Shown: positions 36,249 to 44,844 of the stretch, one piece after another | Position numbering within the stretch: position 1 is the stretch's first letter | Layout: each line of letters begins with the position of its first letter | NCBI GenBank assembly: GCA_006226775.1 | Contig: SBGD01000076.1 | Location: 1-64,000 of the forward strand | Direction: 5' to 3' | DNA from: Paracoccaceae bacterium | GTDB lineage: Bacteria > Pseudomonadota > Alphaproteobacteria > Rhodobacterales > Rhodobacteraceae | Length of the DNA stretch: 64,000 nt | Notes under the pieces: generated by a model | What the model saw: the letters and a program-made list of their open reading frames with translations, nothing else | Told to the model about the DNA's origin: nothing | Database searches by the model: none | Program-made: the position numbers and the translations under genes

Positions 36249-37724
36249 ATGACCGCACCCGCCAAGATCACCTTTGCAGAGACCGCCCTGGACCTTGTCG
36301 AGACCGCCACCGGGCGGATCGTGGTGATCCTCGACGAAGAGGGCCGGATGGACCCGGGCGCGCGCCGGGTGAACCGGCTGACCAAGCAGGCGCTCAAGCG
36401 GTTCTCGGAAGGCAAGCAGTTCGGCAAGATGAAGGATGGCGAGTTGGCCTCGCTGATCTCGCCCGCGGGGCTCGAGGCCGAGGCGCTGGACGTGCTCAAG
36501 CTCGCGCGGCGCCCCGACCGGGCGGTGGCGCGCCGCGCCGGCGCGGCGCTGGCCAAGGCGCGCGGCGAGGCCGACCTGCTGATCCTCGCCGGCGGCCGCG
36601 CCGGGATGGAGGACCTGGCGCTGGGCCTGGCGCTGCGCGGCTATGACTTCGACACCCACAAGACCGGCAAGGATGCCCCGCGCGAGGCGGCGCTGACCAT
36701 GATGTGCTCGAAACCCGCCGAGCTGGAAGAGACCTTTGCGCCGATGGCCGCCATGGCCGAGGGCGTGTTCTTCACCCGCGACCTGGTGAGCGAGCCGGCC
36801 AATGTGCTGACCACCACCGAGTTTGCCGCAAGGCTCGAGGCGCTGCGCGGGCTGGGCCTCGAGGTCGAGGTGCTCGAGGAGGACCGGCTGGCCGAGCTTG
36901 GCATGGGCGCGCTGCTCTGCGTCGGGCAGGGCTCGGACAGCCCCTCGAAGGTGGTGGTGATGAAATGGTCCGGCGGCGAGGCAGGGGCGGCGCCGCTGGC
37001 GCTGGTCGGCAAGGGCGTGGTGTTCGACACCGGCGGCATCAGCCTGAAACCGGCGCAGGGCATGGAAGAGATGACCATGGACATGGGCGGCGCCGGCGTG
37101 GTGGCCGGGGTGATGAAGACGCTGGCGCTGCGCAAGGCCCGCGCCAACGTGGTGGGGCTGGTCGGGCTGGTCGAGAACATGCCCTCGGGCAATGCCACGC
37201 GGCCCGGCGATATCGTGACCTCGATGAAGGGCGACACCATCGAGGTGATCAATACCGATGCCGAGGGCCGCCTGGTGCTGTGCGACGTGATGTGGTACGC
37301 GCAGGAGACCTTCCAGCCCGCCGCCATGGTCGACCTGGCAACCCTGACCGGGGCGATCATCATCGGGCTTGGCCATGACAATGCCGGGGTGTTTTCCAAC
37401 AACGACAAGTTCTGCAACGGCTTTCTCAAGGCCGCCGAGGCCGAGGGCGAGGGCGCCTGGCGGATGCCGCTGGGCAAGAGCTATGACGACCAGCTGAAAT
37501 CGGATAAGGCCGACATGAAGAACGTCGGCGGACGGCCCGCGGGCTCGATCACCGCGGCGCAGTTCCTCGGGCGCTTCGTCAAGGAAGAGACGCCCTGGAT
37601 TCACCTCGACATCGCCGGTGTCGCCCAGGTGAGCAAGGACACCGACCTTGCCCCCAAGGGCGCGACCGGCTGGGGGGTCATGGCGCTCGACCGGCTGGTG
37701 CGCGATGCCTACGAGACGGAGTGA
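36249..37724 (+). CDS. pepA: Leucyl aminopeptidase (M17)
   Basis: This two-metal cytosolic aminopeptidase degrades peptides. E. coli PepA also binds DNA at cer and carAB sites. The 491-residue protein shows VGKGVVFDTGGISLKPAQGMEEMTMDMGGAG and the signature NTDAEGRLVLCD with the metal-binding Asp/Glu. I start at the ATG at 36249 with GGAG upstream. An open frame begins 72 bases earlier but overlaps the promoter region. It is followed at 3 bases by a VOC protein gene and then holC. The pepA-holC link is conserved in many Proteobacteria. Confidence 0.95.
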   Translation: MTAPAKITFAETALDLVETATGRIVVILDEEGRMDPGARRVNRLTKQALKRFSEGKQFGKMKDGELASLISPAGLEAEALDVLKLARRPDRAVARRAGAALAKARGEADLLILAGGRAGMEDLALGLALRGYDFDTHKTGKDAPREAALTMMCSKPAELEETFAPMAAMAEGVFFTRDLVSEPANVLTTTEFAARLEALRGLGLEVEVLEEDRLAELGMGALLCVGQGSDSPSKVVVMKWSGGEAGAAPLALVGKGVVFDTGGISLKPAQGMEEMTMDMGGAGVVAGVMKTLALRKARANVVGLVGLVENMPSGNATRPGDIVTSMKGDTIEVINTDAEGRLVLCDVMWYAQETFQPAAMVDLATLTGAIIIGLGHDNAGVFSNNDKFCNGFLKAAEAEGEGAWRMPLGKSYDDQLKSDKADMKNVGGRPAGSITAAQFLGRFVKEETPWIHLDIAGVAQVSKDTDLAPKGATGWGVMALDRLVRDAYETE

Positions 37725-37727
37725 GCC

Positions 37728-38129
37728 ATGCTGATCCCCGCCACCCGCTACCGCGACCCCGAGGCCGCGCTCGGCTTTCTGCGCGACGTGCTGGGGCTCG
37801 AGGAACATGCGGTTTACCGCGATGACGACGGGCGGATCGTGCATGTGCAGATGACGCTGGGTACGGGGCTGATGATGTTCGGCCCCGATACCGCCTCGCC
37901 GTTTCAGCGGTTCATGGTGCATCCCGACCAGACCGGCGGGCGCGAGACCACGACGATCTATGCGGTGGTCGATGATCTTCCGGCCCGCCATGCGCGTTGC
38001 CTGGCCGCCGGGGCGAAGGTGCTGATGCCGCTCGAGGACCAGCCTCATGGCGGCGCGAGTTTCACCGTCGCCGATCCCGAGGGCCATGTCTGGAGCTTCG
38101 GCGACTACGATCCGCGCGCGGCGGGCTGA
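37728..38129 (+). CDS. VOC-superfamily (glyoxalase-fold) protein
   Basis: This 133-residue protein has the paired beta-alpha-beta-beta-beta modules of the vicinal-oxygen-chelate fold. The opening IPATRYRDPEAALGFLRDVLGLEEHAVYRDDDG and closing GASFTVADPEGHVWSFGDYDPR are typical. Some such proteins are glyoxalases, dioxygenases or antibiotic-binding proteins. The active-site metal ligands are not certain here. It sits inside a pepA-VOC-holC unit, 3 bases after pepA and 4 bases before holC, so its insertion separates the usual neighbours. Confidence 0.87.
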   Translation: MLIPATRYRDPEAALGFLRDVLGLEEHAVYRDDDGRIVHVQMTLGTGLMMFGPDTASPFQRFMVHPDQTGGRETTTIYAVVDDLPARHARCLAAGAKVLMPLEDQPHGGASFTVADPEGHVWSFGDYDPRAAG

Positions 38130-38133
38130 GCCG

Positions 38134-38598
38134 ATGGGGGCGGCCTATTTCTATCACCTGACCCGGCGCCCGCTCGAGGTCACCTTGCCGGTGCTGCTGG
38201 ACAAGGCGCGCGGCGCGGGCTGGCGGGTGGCGGTGCGCGGCGGCGATGCCGGGCGGCTCGACTGGCTGGACGAAAAGCTCTGGCTGGACCCCGAGGACGG
38301 GTTCCTGCCGCATGGACTTGCCGGCGGGCCGCATGATGCGCTGCAGCCGATCCTGCTGACCACCGGGGCGGCGGGCAACGATCCGCAGTGCCTGATGACG
38401 ATCGACGGCGCCGAGGTCTCGCCCGCGGAGGTGCAGGCGCTGGAGCGGGTCTGCGTGCTCTTCGACGGCAACGACCCGCAGGCGGTGGACACCGCGCGCG
38501 GCCAGTGGCGGGCGCTGACCGGCGCGGGCTGTGCGGCGCAATACTGGTCCGAGGAGAGCGGACGCTGGGAGAAGAAGGCCGAAAGCGGCGGCGGCTGA
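38134..38598 (+). CDS. holC: DNA polymerase III chi subunit
   Basis: Chi is a clamp-loader accessory subunit that contacts single-strand binding protein on the lagging strand. The 154-residue protein has the family start MGAAYFYHLTRRPLEVTLPVLLDKARGAGWRV, LDEKLWLDPEDGFLPHG and VCVLFDGNDPQAVDTARGQWRALTGAG. The ATG at 38134 lies 4 bases after the VOC gene. The twin-palindrome repeats begin only a few bases after its stop codon. Confidence 0.92.
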   Translation: MGAAYFYHLTRRPLEVTLPVLLDKARGAGWRVAVRGGDAGRLDWLDEKLWLDPEDGFLPHGLAGGPHDALQPILLTTGAAGNDPQCLMTIDGAEVSPAEVQALERVCVLFDGNDPQAVDTARGQWRALTGAGCAAQYWSEESGRWEKKAESGGG

Positions 38599-38603
38599 GG
38601 GGG

Positions 38604-38645
38604 CCGATTTGTCGACAAATCGGTTTCGATCCATTGATGGATCGA
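38604..38645. repeat. Twin-palindrome unit 3
   Basis: 38604-38623 is a perfect 20-base palindrome (CCGATTTGTC/GACAAATCGG). Two bases later, 38626-38645 has arms TCGATCCAT/ATGGATCGA around a 2-base centre. An almost identical unit lies exactly 110 bases downstream. Unit 3 begins 5 bases after the holC stop codon. Confidence 0.9.
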
Positions 38646-38713
38646 CCCCCGCCTGTGCCGCGCCTCGGTCCAACCCCATCATCTGGAGAACCCGGTTCCG
38701 GTCTGTCGCGCCG

Positions 38714-38755
38714 CCGATTTGTCGACAAATCGGTCTCGATCCATTGATGGATCGA
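38714..38755. repeat. Twin-palindrome unit 4
   Basis: This unit differs from unit 3 only by one base in the 2-base linker (TC instead of TT). The palindromes are at 38714-38733 and 38736-38755. It lies 19 bases past the stop codon of the minus-strand TIM-barrel gene, where it could fold as two hairpins at the end of the sugar-operon transcript. Confidence 0.9.
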
Positions 38756-38774
38756 CCCCCGCCCGAGCCCTGCC

Positions 38775-39833
38775 TCAGTCCAGCCCCATCATCCGGCGAA
38801 TCCGGCCCCGGTCGGTCGCGCCGCCGGCGAAATCGTCGAAGGCCTTGTCGGTCACCTCGATGATATGCGCAGCGATGAAGGGCGCGCCCTCGGCGGCGCC
38901 CTGCTCGGGGGATTTCAGGCAGCATTCCCATTCCAGCACCGCCCAGCTGTCATAGCCGTATTGCGCCAGTTTCGAGAAGATCGCGGCGAAATTCACCTGT
39001 CCGTCGCCCAGCGACCGGAAGCGCCCGGCGCGGGTCAGCCAGCCCTGGTAGCCGGAATAGACCCCCTGGCGGCCATCAGGATTGAACTCGGCATCCTTGA
39101 CGTGAAAGGCGCAGATCCGCTCGTGGTAGATGTCGATGAAGGCCAGGTAGTCCATCTGCTGGAGCAGGAAATGCGAGGGGTCGTAGTTGATCCGGCAGCG
39201 CCGGTGGTCGTTGCACGCCGCGAGGAACATCTCGAAGGTCGCGCCGTCGAAGACATCCTCGCCCGGGTGGATCTCGAAGCCGATGTCGACGCCCTGGTCC
39301 TCGTAGGCGTCGAAGATCGGCCGCCAGCGGCGTGCCAGCTCGCCGAAGGCCTCCTCGATCAGCCCGGCGGGGCGTTGCGGCCAGGGGTAGAGGTAGGGAA
39401 AGGCCAGCGCGCCGGTGAAGCTGACCGTGGTGTCGAGGCCCAGCCTGCGCGCCGCGACGGCGGCCTTCTTGACCTGGTCCACCGCCCAGGCCTGCCGCGC
39501 CGCCGGATTGCCGTGCACCGCTTCGGGGGCAAAGGCATCGAAGGCCGCGTCATAGGCGGGATGGACCGCCACCAACTGGCCTTGCAGGTGGGTCGACAGC
39601 TCGGTGATCTCGACGCCTGCGTCGGCGCAGATGCCCTTGACCTCGTCGCAATAGGTGTCGCTTTCGGCGGCCTTGTCGAGGTCGAACAGCCGGGCATCGA
39701 AGCTGGGGATCTGGACGCCCTTGTAGCCCAGCCCGGCGGCCCATTCGGCCATGGATGTCAGCGAGTTGAACGGCGCGTCATCGCCGGCGAACTGGGCGAG
39801 GAAGATCGCGGGACCTTTGATCAGACCGGGCAT
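38775..39833 (-). CDS. TIM-barrel sugar (phosphate) isomerase/epimerase, terminal gene of sugar operon
   Basis: This 352-residue protein belongs to the xylose-isomerase-like TIM-barrel superfamily (AP endonuclease family 2). Typical metal-site blocks are IGFEIHPGEDVFDGATFE, CRINYDPSHFLLQQMDY and CAFHVKDAEFNPDG. Members isomerise, epimerise, dehydrate or cleave sugars and inositols. It opens GLIKGPAIFLAQFAGDDAPFNSLTSMAEWAAGLGYKG. I chose the ATG at 39833 because AAAGG lies at good spacing. An ATG at 39851 overlaps the preceding stop codon and is possible. It is the last gene of the nine-gene sugar operon. Its 3' end is partly duplicated downstream. Confidence 0.85.
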   Translation of the reverse strand: MPGLIKGPAIFLAQFAGDDAPFNSLTSMAEWAAGLGYKGVQIPSFDARLFDLDKAAESDTYCDEVKGICADAGVEITELSTHLQGQLVAVHPAYDAAFDAFAPEAVHGNPAARQAWAVDQVKKAAVAARRLGLDTTVSFTGALAFPYLYPWPQRPAGLIEEAFGELARRWRPIFDAYEDQGVDIGFEIHPGEDVFDGATFEMFLAACNDHRRCRINYDPSHFLLQQMDYLAFIDIYHERICAFHVKDAEFNPDGRQGVYSGYQGWLTRAGRFRSLGDGQVNFAAIFSKLAQYGYDSWAVLEWECCLKSPEQGAAEGAPFIAAHIIEVTDKAFDDFAGGATDRGRIRRMMGLD

Positions 39834-39847
39834 GGGGGGACCTTTCG

Positions 39848-40708
39848 TCATCGGGGTTCTGGAAAGTAGCGGACAAAGGCGAAGCGGCGGCTGTCGGGCG
39901 CCCAGCTTGGCACGTTGAGCGTGCCCTGGCCGCCGAACAGCGCCACCAGCCGGCGCGAGGCGCCGCCATCGGCGGGCATCAGCCGCAGCTCGACATCGCA
40001 GCCGAAGGGGTGGCCTTGGGTGCCCGGCGGATAGGCCAGGTAGCAGACATGCGCGCCGTCGGGCGAGGGATGGGGGAACCAGTCGACGCTGGCGCCGCGG
40101 GTCATCTCTTGCGGATCGCTGCCGTCGCGGCGCATCCGCCAGAGGTGCATCCCGCCGCCGCGGTCGGAGTTGAACCAGATCCAGCCGCCATCGGGGGTGT
40201 AATCCGGCCCGTCATAGTGATGCGGGCCGGTGATCAGCAGCGTCTCCGCGCCGCCGGTCGCGGGGCAGGTGGCAATGCCGAATTGTTCGTCGCGGCGGCA
40301 GGTATAGGCGATCTCGGCGCCATCGGGCGACCAGCCGTGCCACCAGCTTGGCGCGGTCCTCGTGATCCGGCGCGGCGTGCCGCCCCCGGCGGGCAGGACA
40401 TGGATCAGCGAGGTGCCGCGTCCCGGCGATTGCGAGACTGCCAGGGTGCGGCCATCGGGCGAAAGCCCGTGATCGTTGTTCAGTCGGGTCAGGGGGCCGG
40501 TGTCGATCGGCACCAGCTCCGGCCTGTCCAGCTCCGGCCCGTCCAATTCCGGCCCGTCCAGCGGCAGGCGGTAAAGCCGCCCTTCCGCATTGACGATCAG
40601 CGCGCGGCCGTCCGGCGTCCAGTTGGGCGCCTCGACATGCCGGTCGGTTTCCAGCACCACCCGGGTCTCGCCGGTGACGATATCGACCCATTCCACCGAG
40701 GCCAGCAT
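39848..40708 (-). CDS. TolB-like beta-propeller (PD40) protein
   Basis: This 286-residue protein is built from repeated beta-propeller blades with the TolB/PD40 signature: NWTPDGRALIVNAEG, GLSPDGRTLAVSQSP, GWSPDGAEIAYTCRR, DYTPDGGWIWFNSDR, HPSPDGAHVCYLAYP and SWAPDSRRFAFVRY. It has no signal peptide, unlike TolB, so it is probably cytosolic. Its short length and setting suggest a sugar-binding or enzymatic propeller, as in oligogalacturonate-lyase-like proteins, rather than part of the Tol system. Between the first two blades, three 15-base repeats (about 40513-40557) encode GPELD, GPELD, RPELV. The start at 40708 has GGGAGG upstream. Confidence 0.8.
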   Translation of the reverse strand: MLASVEWVDIVTGETRVVLETDRHVEAPNWTPDGRALIVNAEGRLYRLPLDGPELDGPELDRPELVPIDTGPLTRLNNDHGLSPDGRTLAVSQSPGRGTSLIHVLPAGGGTPRRITRTAPSWWHGWSPDGAEIAYTCRRDEQFGIATCPATGGAETLLITGPHHYDGPDYTPDGGWIWFNSDRGGGMHLWRMRRDGSDPQEMTRGASVDWFPHPSPDGAHVCYLAYPPGTQGHPFGCDVELRLMPADGGASRRLVALFGGQGTLNVPSWAPDSRRFAFVRYFPEPR

Positions 40709-40766
40709 CAGCGCCTCCCGGGCAAATGGCCCGCACCGGGGCGATCCGGCAGGACCCGGAGGCGCG

Positions 40767-41816
40767 TCATTTCTTGCGCTGCGGGCCGTCGCGTTCGGCG
40801 GAGGCGGCCCAGAGGTTGATGTTCATGTCCTTGGCGTGCCGGTCGATGCGCGCCAGTTCCTCGTCCGAGAAGTCGAGATTGCCGACCGCGCCGACGCAAT
40901 CGACCACCTGCTCGGGCCTGGACGCGCCGATCAGCGCCGTGGTCACCCGTCCGCCGCGCAGCACCCAGGCCAGCGCCATCTGCGCCAGGCTCTGGCCGCG
41001 TTCTTCGGCGATGCCATTGAGCGCGCGGATGTTGTCCAGCGCCTCGGTGCTCAGGAATTCCTCGCGCAGCGACTTGCCCTGTGCCGCGCGGCTGCCCTCG
41101 GGAATGCCGCCGAGGTACTTGCCGGTCAGCATGCCCTGCGCCAGCGGCGAGAACACGATCGAGCCGATGCCCAGATCGTCGAGCGCATCGAGCAGCCCGT
41201 CCTCCTCGACCCAGCGGTTGAGCATGGAATAGCTCGGCTGGTGGATCAGGCAGGGCGTGCCGAGGTCCTTGAGGATCGCCGCCGCCTCGCGCGTGCGGCG
41301 GGCATTGTAGGACGAGATCCCGACATAGAGCGCGCGGCCCGAGCGCACGATGTGATCGAGTGCCATCATGGTCTCTTCCAGCGGCGTGTCGGGGTCGAAG
41401 CGGTGCGAATAGAAGATGTCGACGTAGTCCAGCCCCATGCGTTTGAGCGATTGGTCGCAGGAGGCCACCAGGTACTTGCGGCTGCCCCATTCGCCGTAGG
41501 GGCCGGGCCACATGCCGTAGCCCGCCTTGGACGAGACGATCATCTCGTCGCGGTAGGGCGCGAAATCCTCGCGCATGAGCTGGCCGAAGGCCGCCTCTGC
41601 CGAGCCCGGCCTCGGGCCGTAGTTGTTGGCCAGGTCGAAATGGGTGATGCCGTGGTCAAAGGCGGTGCGGGTGATCGCGCGCTTGACCTCATGCGGCGTA
41701 TCCTCGCCGAAGTTGTGCCACAGCCCCAGCGAGATCGCGGGCAGTTTCAGCCCCGAGCGCCCGCAGCGGCGGTAGGGCATGGTGTCATATCTCGTGTCGG
41801 ATGCGGTCCAGACCAT
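40767..41816 (-). CDS. Aldo/keto reductase (MgrA/YghZ type)
   Basis: This is a 349-residue NADPH-dependent aldo/keto reductase. The catalytic tetrad is visible: Asp and Tyr in THFDLANNYGPRPGSAE, Lys in EMIVSSKAGYGMWPGPYGE and His in YVDIFYSHRFDPDTPLEE. The N-terminus MPYRRCGRSGLKLPAISLGLWHNFG and GSRKYLVASCDQSLKRM match the L-glyceraldehyde-3-phosphate reductase group. In this operon it may reduce a keto-sugar intermediate. AGGAG precedes the ATG at 41816. The open frame continues upstream but overlaps the dehydrogenase gene. Confidence 0.92.
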   Translation of the reverse strand: MVWTASDTRYDTMPYRRCGRSGLKLPAISLGLWHNFGEDTPHEVKRAITRTAFDHGITHFDLANNYGPRPGSAEAAFGQLMREDFAPYRDEMIVSSKAGYGMWPGPYGEWGSRKYLVASCDQSLKRMGLDYVDIFYSHRFDPDTPLEETMMALDHIVRSGRALYVGISSYNARRTREAAAILKDLGTPCLIHQPSYSMLNRWVEEDGLLDALDDLGIGSIVFSPLAQGMLTGKYLGGIPEGSRAAQGKSLREEFLSTEALDNIRALNGIAEERGQSLAQMALAWVLRGGRVTTALIGASRPEQVVDCVGAVGNLDFSDEELARIDRHAKDMNINLWAASAERDGPQRKK

Positions 41817-41827
41817 TTTGTCGTCTC

Positions 41828-42949
41828 CTAGGCCAGCAGCGCCTGCGCGGCCTCCGGGGCCAGGGCCTCGGGGCGGTCGCAGGTGGTGCGCAGTTCGATG
41901 GGGTTTCCGGTCTCGCCTGAATGCAGGATTGCGGTCATGACGTCCACCACATGCAGCGAGAAATCCAGCGAACAGCGATGCGGACGGCCCGCAAGGATGG
42001 CCTGTCCCATGTCGGCCAGCCCGGCACAGCGGTAATTGGCGCGGGTGTCCTCGTTGGCGATGCCGAAGGGATGCGCCCAGGGCTCGGCCACGTTGACGAA
42101 GGCCGATTTGCGCGTCATCCGCACCTCGCCGCCAAAGAAGTTGGGGTCGGGGACATGCAGCGTGCCCTCGGTGCCGTAAAGCTCCATCGGGCCGTGGCCG
42201 TGCTGCCAGACATCCCAGCTGGCGCAATAGGTCACCTGCGCGCCCGAGGCGAATTGCATGATGGCGTGGATCGTGGTCGGGGTCTCGACCTTGATTGTCT
42301 CGCCGTGGCGCGGCTGCGAGGTGATGGTGCGGGTGTCCGAGGCCGAGGTGCTCAGCGCCGTGACCCGCGCCACCGGGCCCAGCATCTGCACGAGGTTCGA
42401 GATGTAATAGGGGCCGAGATCGAGGATCGGCCCGCCGCCGGGCTGGAAGAAGAAGTCGGGGTTGGGGTGCCACATCTCCATTCCGGGGCTCTGCACGAAA
42501 CAGGTGCCCGAGGTGATCCGCCCCACCGCGCCGCTGTCGACCAGGTGGCGGGCCAGTTGATGCGCGCCGCCCAGGAAGGTGTCGGGGGCCGAACCCACCC
42601 GCAGGCCCTTGTCCTCGGCCAGCGCCTTCAAGGCCCGGCCTTCCTCGACCGACAGCACGAAGGGTTTTTCCGAATAGACGTGTTTGCCCGCTTCCAACAC
42701 CGCTTTCGAGACCTCGAAATGCGCCGCCGGAATGGTCAGGTTGACGACGATGTCCACATCCCTGGCGGCCAGCATCTCGTCGAGGCTCAGCGCCTTGATG
42801 CCGTATTCCCCGGCCCGCAGCGTGGCGGCCTCGGGGTTGAGATCGGCGCAGGCGCGCATCTCGATGCCGCCGAAGAGCGGCGCGAGGCGCATGTAGGCGG
42901 CCGAGATATTGCCGCAGCCGATGACGCCTATTCCCAGTGTCTTGCTCAT
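41828..42949 (-). CDS. Gfo/Idh/MocA-family sugar dehydrogenase
   Basis: This is a 373-residue NAD(P)-dependent oxidoreductase. The Rossmann N-terminus IGVIGCGNISAAYMRL is at residues 6-21, and the catalytic EKP appears in HVYSEKPFVLSVEEG (about residue 96). The C-terminal domain carries GGGPILDLGPYYISNLVQMLGPV, with the usual conserved Asp and Tyr/His region. Members oxidise sugars, often at C3, or reduce keto-sugars. AAGGGG precedes the ATG at 42949. The gene lies between the TIM-barrel and aldo/keto reductase genes, which suggests all three act on one substrate. Confidence 0.92.
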   Translation of the reverse strand: MSKTLGIGVIGCGNISAAYMRLAPLFGGIEMRACADLNPEAATLRAGEYGIKALSLDEMLAARDVDIVVNLTIPAAHFEVSKAVLEAGKHVYSEKPFVLSVEEGRALKALAEDKGLRVGSAPDTFLGGAHQLARHLVDSGAVGRITSGTCFVQSPGMEMWHPNPDFFFQPGGGPILDLGPYYISNLVQMLGPVARVTALSTSASDTRTITSQPRHGETIKVETPTTIHAIMQFASGAQVTYCASWDVWQHGHGPMELYGTEGTLHVPDPNFFGGEVRMTRKSAFVNVAEPWAHPFGIANEDTRANYRCAGLADMGQAILAGRPHRCSLDFSLHVVDVMTAILHSGETGNPIELRTTCDRPEALAPEAAQALLA

Positions 42950-42959
42950 GTTCAGCCCC

Positions 42960-43709
42960 TTACAGCGTCTTGAAGGTCTCGATGGAGCGGCGCGCGAAGC
43001 GTTCGGTATCGGACGGCTTGTCATGCTCCATCACGAACAGCGTCACCCCGGCGCCGCGCAGCGCCCTGGTCAGGCCTTTCCAGTCCAGCGTGCCATGGCC
43101 CACATCGGCCCAGCCGTCCTCGTCGGCACATTCGCCATCGGGGGCGATGTCCTTGACATGGGCGGCGGTGATCCGCGACTTGTGGTTCTCGATCCAGACC
43201 AGCGGGTCCGAGCCGCCGCGCACCACCCAGGCCACGTCCATCTCCCATTCGATGCTGGGCGCGGTCTCGAGGATCAGGGTCATCGGGAGGGTGCCGTCGT
43301 CCAGCGGCATGAACTCCCAATGGTGGTTGTGCCAGCCAAAGCGCAGGCCCGCGTCCTGCACCCGCCTGGCGGCCTCTTCCATACGCCGGGCCAGCGCGAT
43401 CCAGGCCGCGGCATCGGCGCCCTTGCGCAGATCGTCCTCGGGGGCGGGGCAGTAAAGCTGGCTCATGCCCAGGGTGCGGGCGGTGGCGATGGTCTTGTCG
43501 AAATCCGCCTCGAAACTGCCGATCGGAAAGAAATGGCCCGAGGGCATGGTCAGCCCGTTGGCCTCCATCATCGCCTTTGTCGCGGCGGGGTCGTCGTAGA
43601 TGCCGCCGAAGCCTTCGACCTGGGTATAGCCGAGCTTGCCCAGAAGCGCGAAAGTGTCCTCCCAGGAGGTATGGTTGCGGGCGGAGTAAAGCTGGAATGA
43701 GACGTCCAT
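42960..43709 (-). CDS. TIM-barrel sugar isomerase/epimerase-like protein (IolE/Hyi superfamily)
   Basis: This 249-residue xylose-isomerase-like TIM barrel begins SFQLYSARNHTSWEDTFALLGKLGYTQVEGFGG. Metal-site blocks are FGWHNHHWEFMPLDDG, IEWEMDVAWVVRGGSDP and ITAAHVKDIAPDGE. The short length and the motif VGHGTLDWKGL are typical of the group that includes inosose dehydratase-like and 3-keto-sugar-processing proteins. It is the first catabolic gene after the transporter. The gap to the ABC ATPase gene is about 42 bases, and the dehydrogenase gene starts 10 bases after its stop codon. Confidence 0.87.
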   Translation of the reverse strand: MDVSFQLYSARNHTSWEDTFALLGKLGYTQVEGFGGIYDDPAATKAMMEANGLTMPSGHFFPIGSFEADFDKTIATARTLGMSQLYCPAPEDDLRKGADAAAWIALARRMEEAARRVQDAGLRFGWHNHHWEFMPLDDGTLPMTLILETAPSIEWEMDVAWVVRGGSDPLVWIENHKSRITAAHVKDIAPDGECADEDGWADVGHGTLDWKGLTRALRGAGVTLFVMEHDKPSDTERFARRSIETFKTL

Positions 43710-43751
43710 GAGCGGGGTCCTGTGCTTGGGGTGTCGGTTGCGAAGCGCCGG

Positions 43752-44837
43752 TTACAGCCGGTCTTCGGTGTGCTTGTCGAAAAGGTTGACGCGTTCGGGG
43801 GCGAAACCGATGGCGATCTCGTCGCCCTCGGCGATGCTCGATTGCCCGTCCATGCGCACCCAGAACCGCTGATCGCCCACCGCCACCCGGACCAGCGTGT
43901 CCGAGCCCAGGGGTTCGACCAGCCGCACCCGGGCGTCAAGCCGGATCGGCATAGGCTCGGCGGCCGCGCCGGTGGCGATATGCTCGGGGCGGATGCCCAG
44001 CCAGGCCGGGCCCGCGACCGGGCCGTGCCCGAAGGCATAGCCATCCAGCGCGAAGCTCCCGCAGCCGCAGGTGAAGCGCGGCGCTTGCGCGGTCTCGACC
44101 GCGCCGTCGAGGAAGTTCATCGACGGCGAGCCGATGAAATCGGCGACATATTTGCAGGCCGGGGTGTTGTAGATCTCGTTGGGCGAGGCCAGTTGCAGGA
44201 TCAGCCCGCCGCGCATGATGGCGATGCGGTCGGCCAGGGTCATGGCCTCGATCTGGTCATGGGTGACATAGATCATCGTGTTCTTGAGCTGGTGGTGCAA
44301 CTCCTTGATCTCGGCGCGCAGATCGGTGCGCAGCTTGGCATCGAGGTTGGACAGCGGCTCGTCGAACAGAAACACATCGACATCGCGCACCAGCGCCCGG
44401 CCGATGGCCACCCGCTGCCGCTGCCCGCCCGAGAGGGCTGCGGGCTTGCGCTTCAAGAGCGGCTCGATCTGCAGCACCCTGGCGGCGCGGTTGATCCGCT
44501 CGGCGATCTCGGCCTTGGGGATGCCGGCGTTCTTCAACCCGAAGCTCAGGTTGCCCTCGACCGTCATCTGCGGATAGAGCGCGTAGCTCTGGAACACCAT
44601 GCCGATGCCGCGTTTCGACGGCTCTTCCCAGGTCACGTTCTTGCCCTGGATGTGGATCTGCCCGTCGGTCACGTCCAGCAGCCCGGCAATGCAGTTGAGA
44701 AGCGTGGACTTGCCGCAGCCGCTTGATCCCAGCAGCACCAGGAATTCGCCCTGGCCGACATCGAGGTTGAGGTCCTTCAGAACCTCCACCGCGCCGAAGC
44801 TGAGGTCGAGATGCTTGATTGAAATGCTCGGGTCCAT
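43752..44837 (-). CDS. Sugar ABC transporter ATPase (MalK/UgpC type)
   Basis: This is a 361-residue ATPase subunit of a CUT1-type carbohydrate importer. It has Walker [13 protein letters not shown]-loop [12 protein letters not shown], signature [18 protein letters not shown], Walker [16 protein letters not shown] and the switch His in [11 protein letters not shown]-terminal TOBE/MalK-like regulatory domain of about 120 residues follows ([10 protein letters not shown]..). The ATG at 44837 has GAGGCAGAC upstream and lies 7 bases after the permease gene. It probably energises the two adjacent permeases. Confidence 0.94.
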   Translation of the reverse strand: MDPSISIKHLDLSFGAVEVLKDLNLDVGQGEFLVLLGSSGCGKSTLLNCIAGLLDVTDGQIHIQGKNVTWEEPSKRGIGMVFQSYALYPQMTVEGNLSFGLKNAGIPKAEIAERINRAARVLQIEPLLKRKPAALSGGQRQRVAIGRALVRDVDVFLFDEPLSNLDAKLRTDLRAEIKELHHQLKNTMIYVTHDQIEAMTLADRIAIMRGGLILQLASPNEIYNTPACKYVADFIGSPSMNFLDGAVETAQAPRFTCGCGSFALDGYAFGHGPVAGPAWLGIRPEHIATGAAAEPMPIRLDARVRLVEPLGSDTLVRVAVGDQRFWVRMDGQSSIAEGDEIAIGFAPERVNLFDKHTEDRL

Positions 44838-44844
44838 GTCTGCC

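Larger units (their letters stand above)
38604..38826. repeat. 110-base tandem duplication that includes a gene 3' end
   Basis: Two copies with a period of exactly 110 bases cover 38604-38713 and 38714 to about 38826. Each copy has a twin-palindrome unit of 42 bases (one difference) followed by about 68 bases that are the 3' end of the TIM-barrel gene in reverse orientation. Over the 60 aligned bases 38651-38710 and 38761-38820, I count 12 differences. The left copy still reads ATDRNRVLQMMGLD on the minus strand, against the true ATDRGRIRRMMGLD-stop. It has lost the stop codon and belongs to no gene. Confidence 0.85.

Noticed and set aside
38047-38931. Possible small proteins spanning the twin-palindrome repeats
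   Set aside because: Frames through the repeats give repeated segments such as SINGS-PICRQIG, produced by translating the palindromes themselves. The real genes are holC on the left and the TIM-barrel gene on the right.
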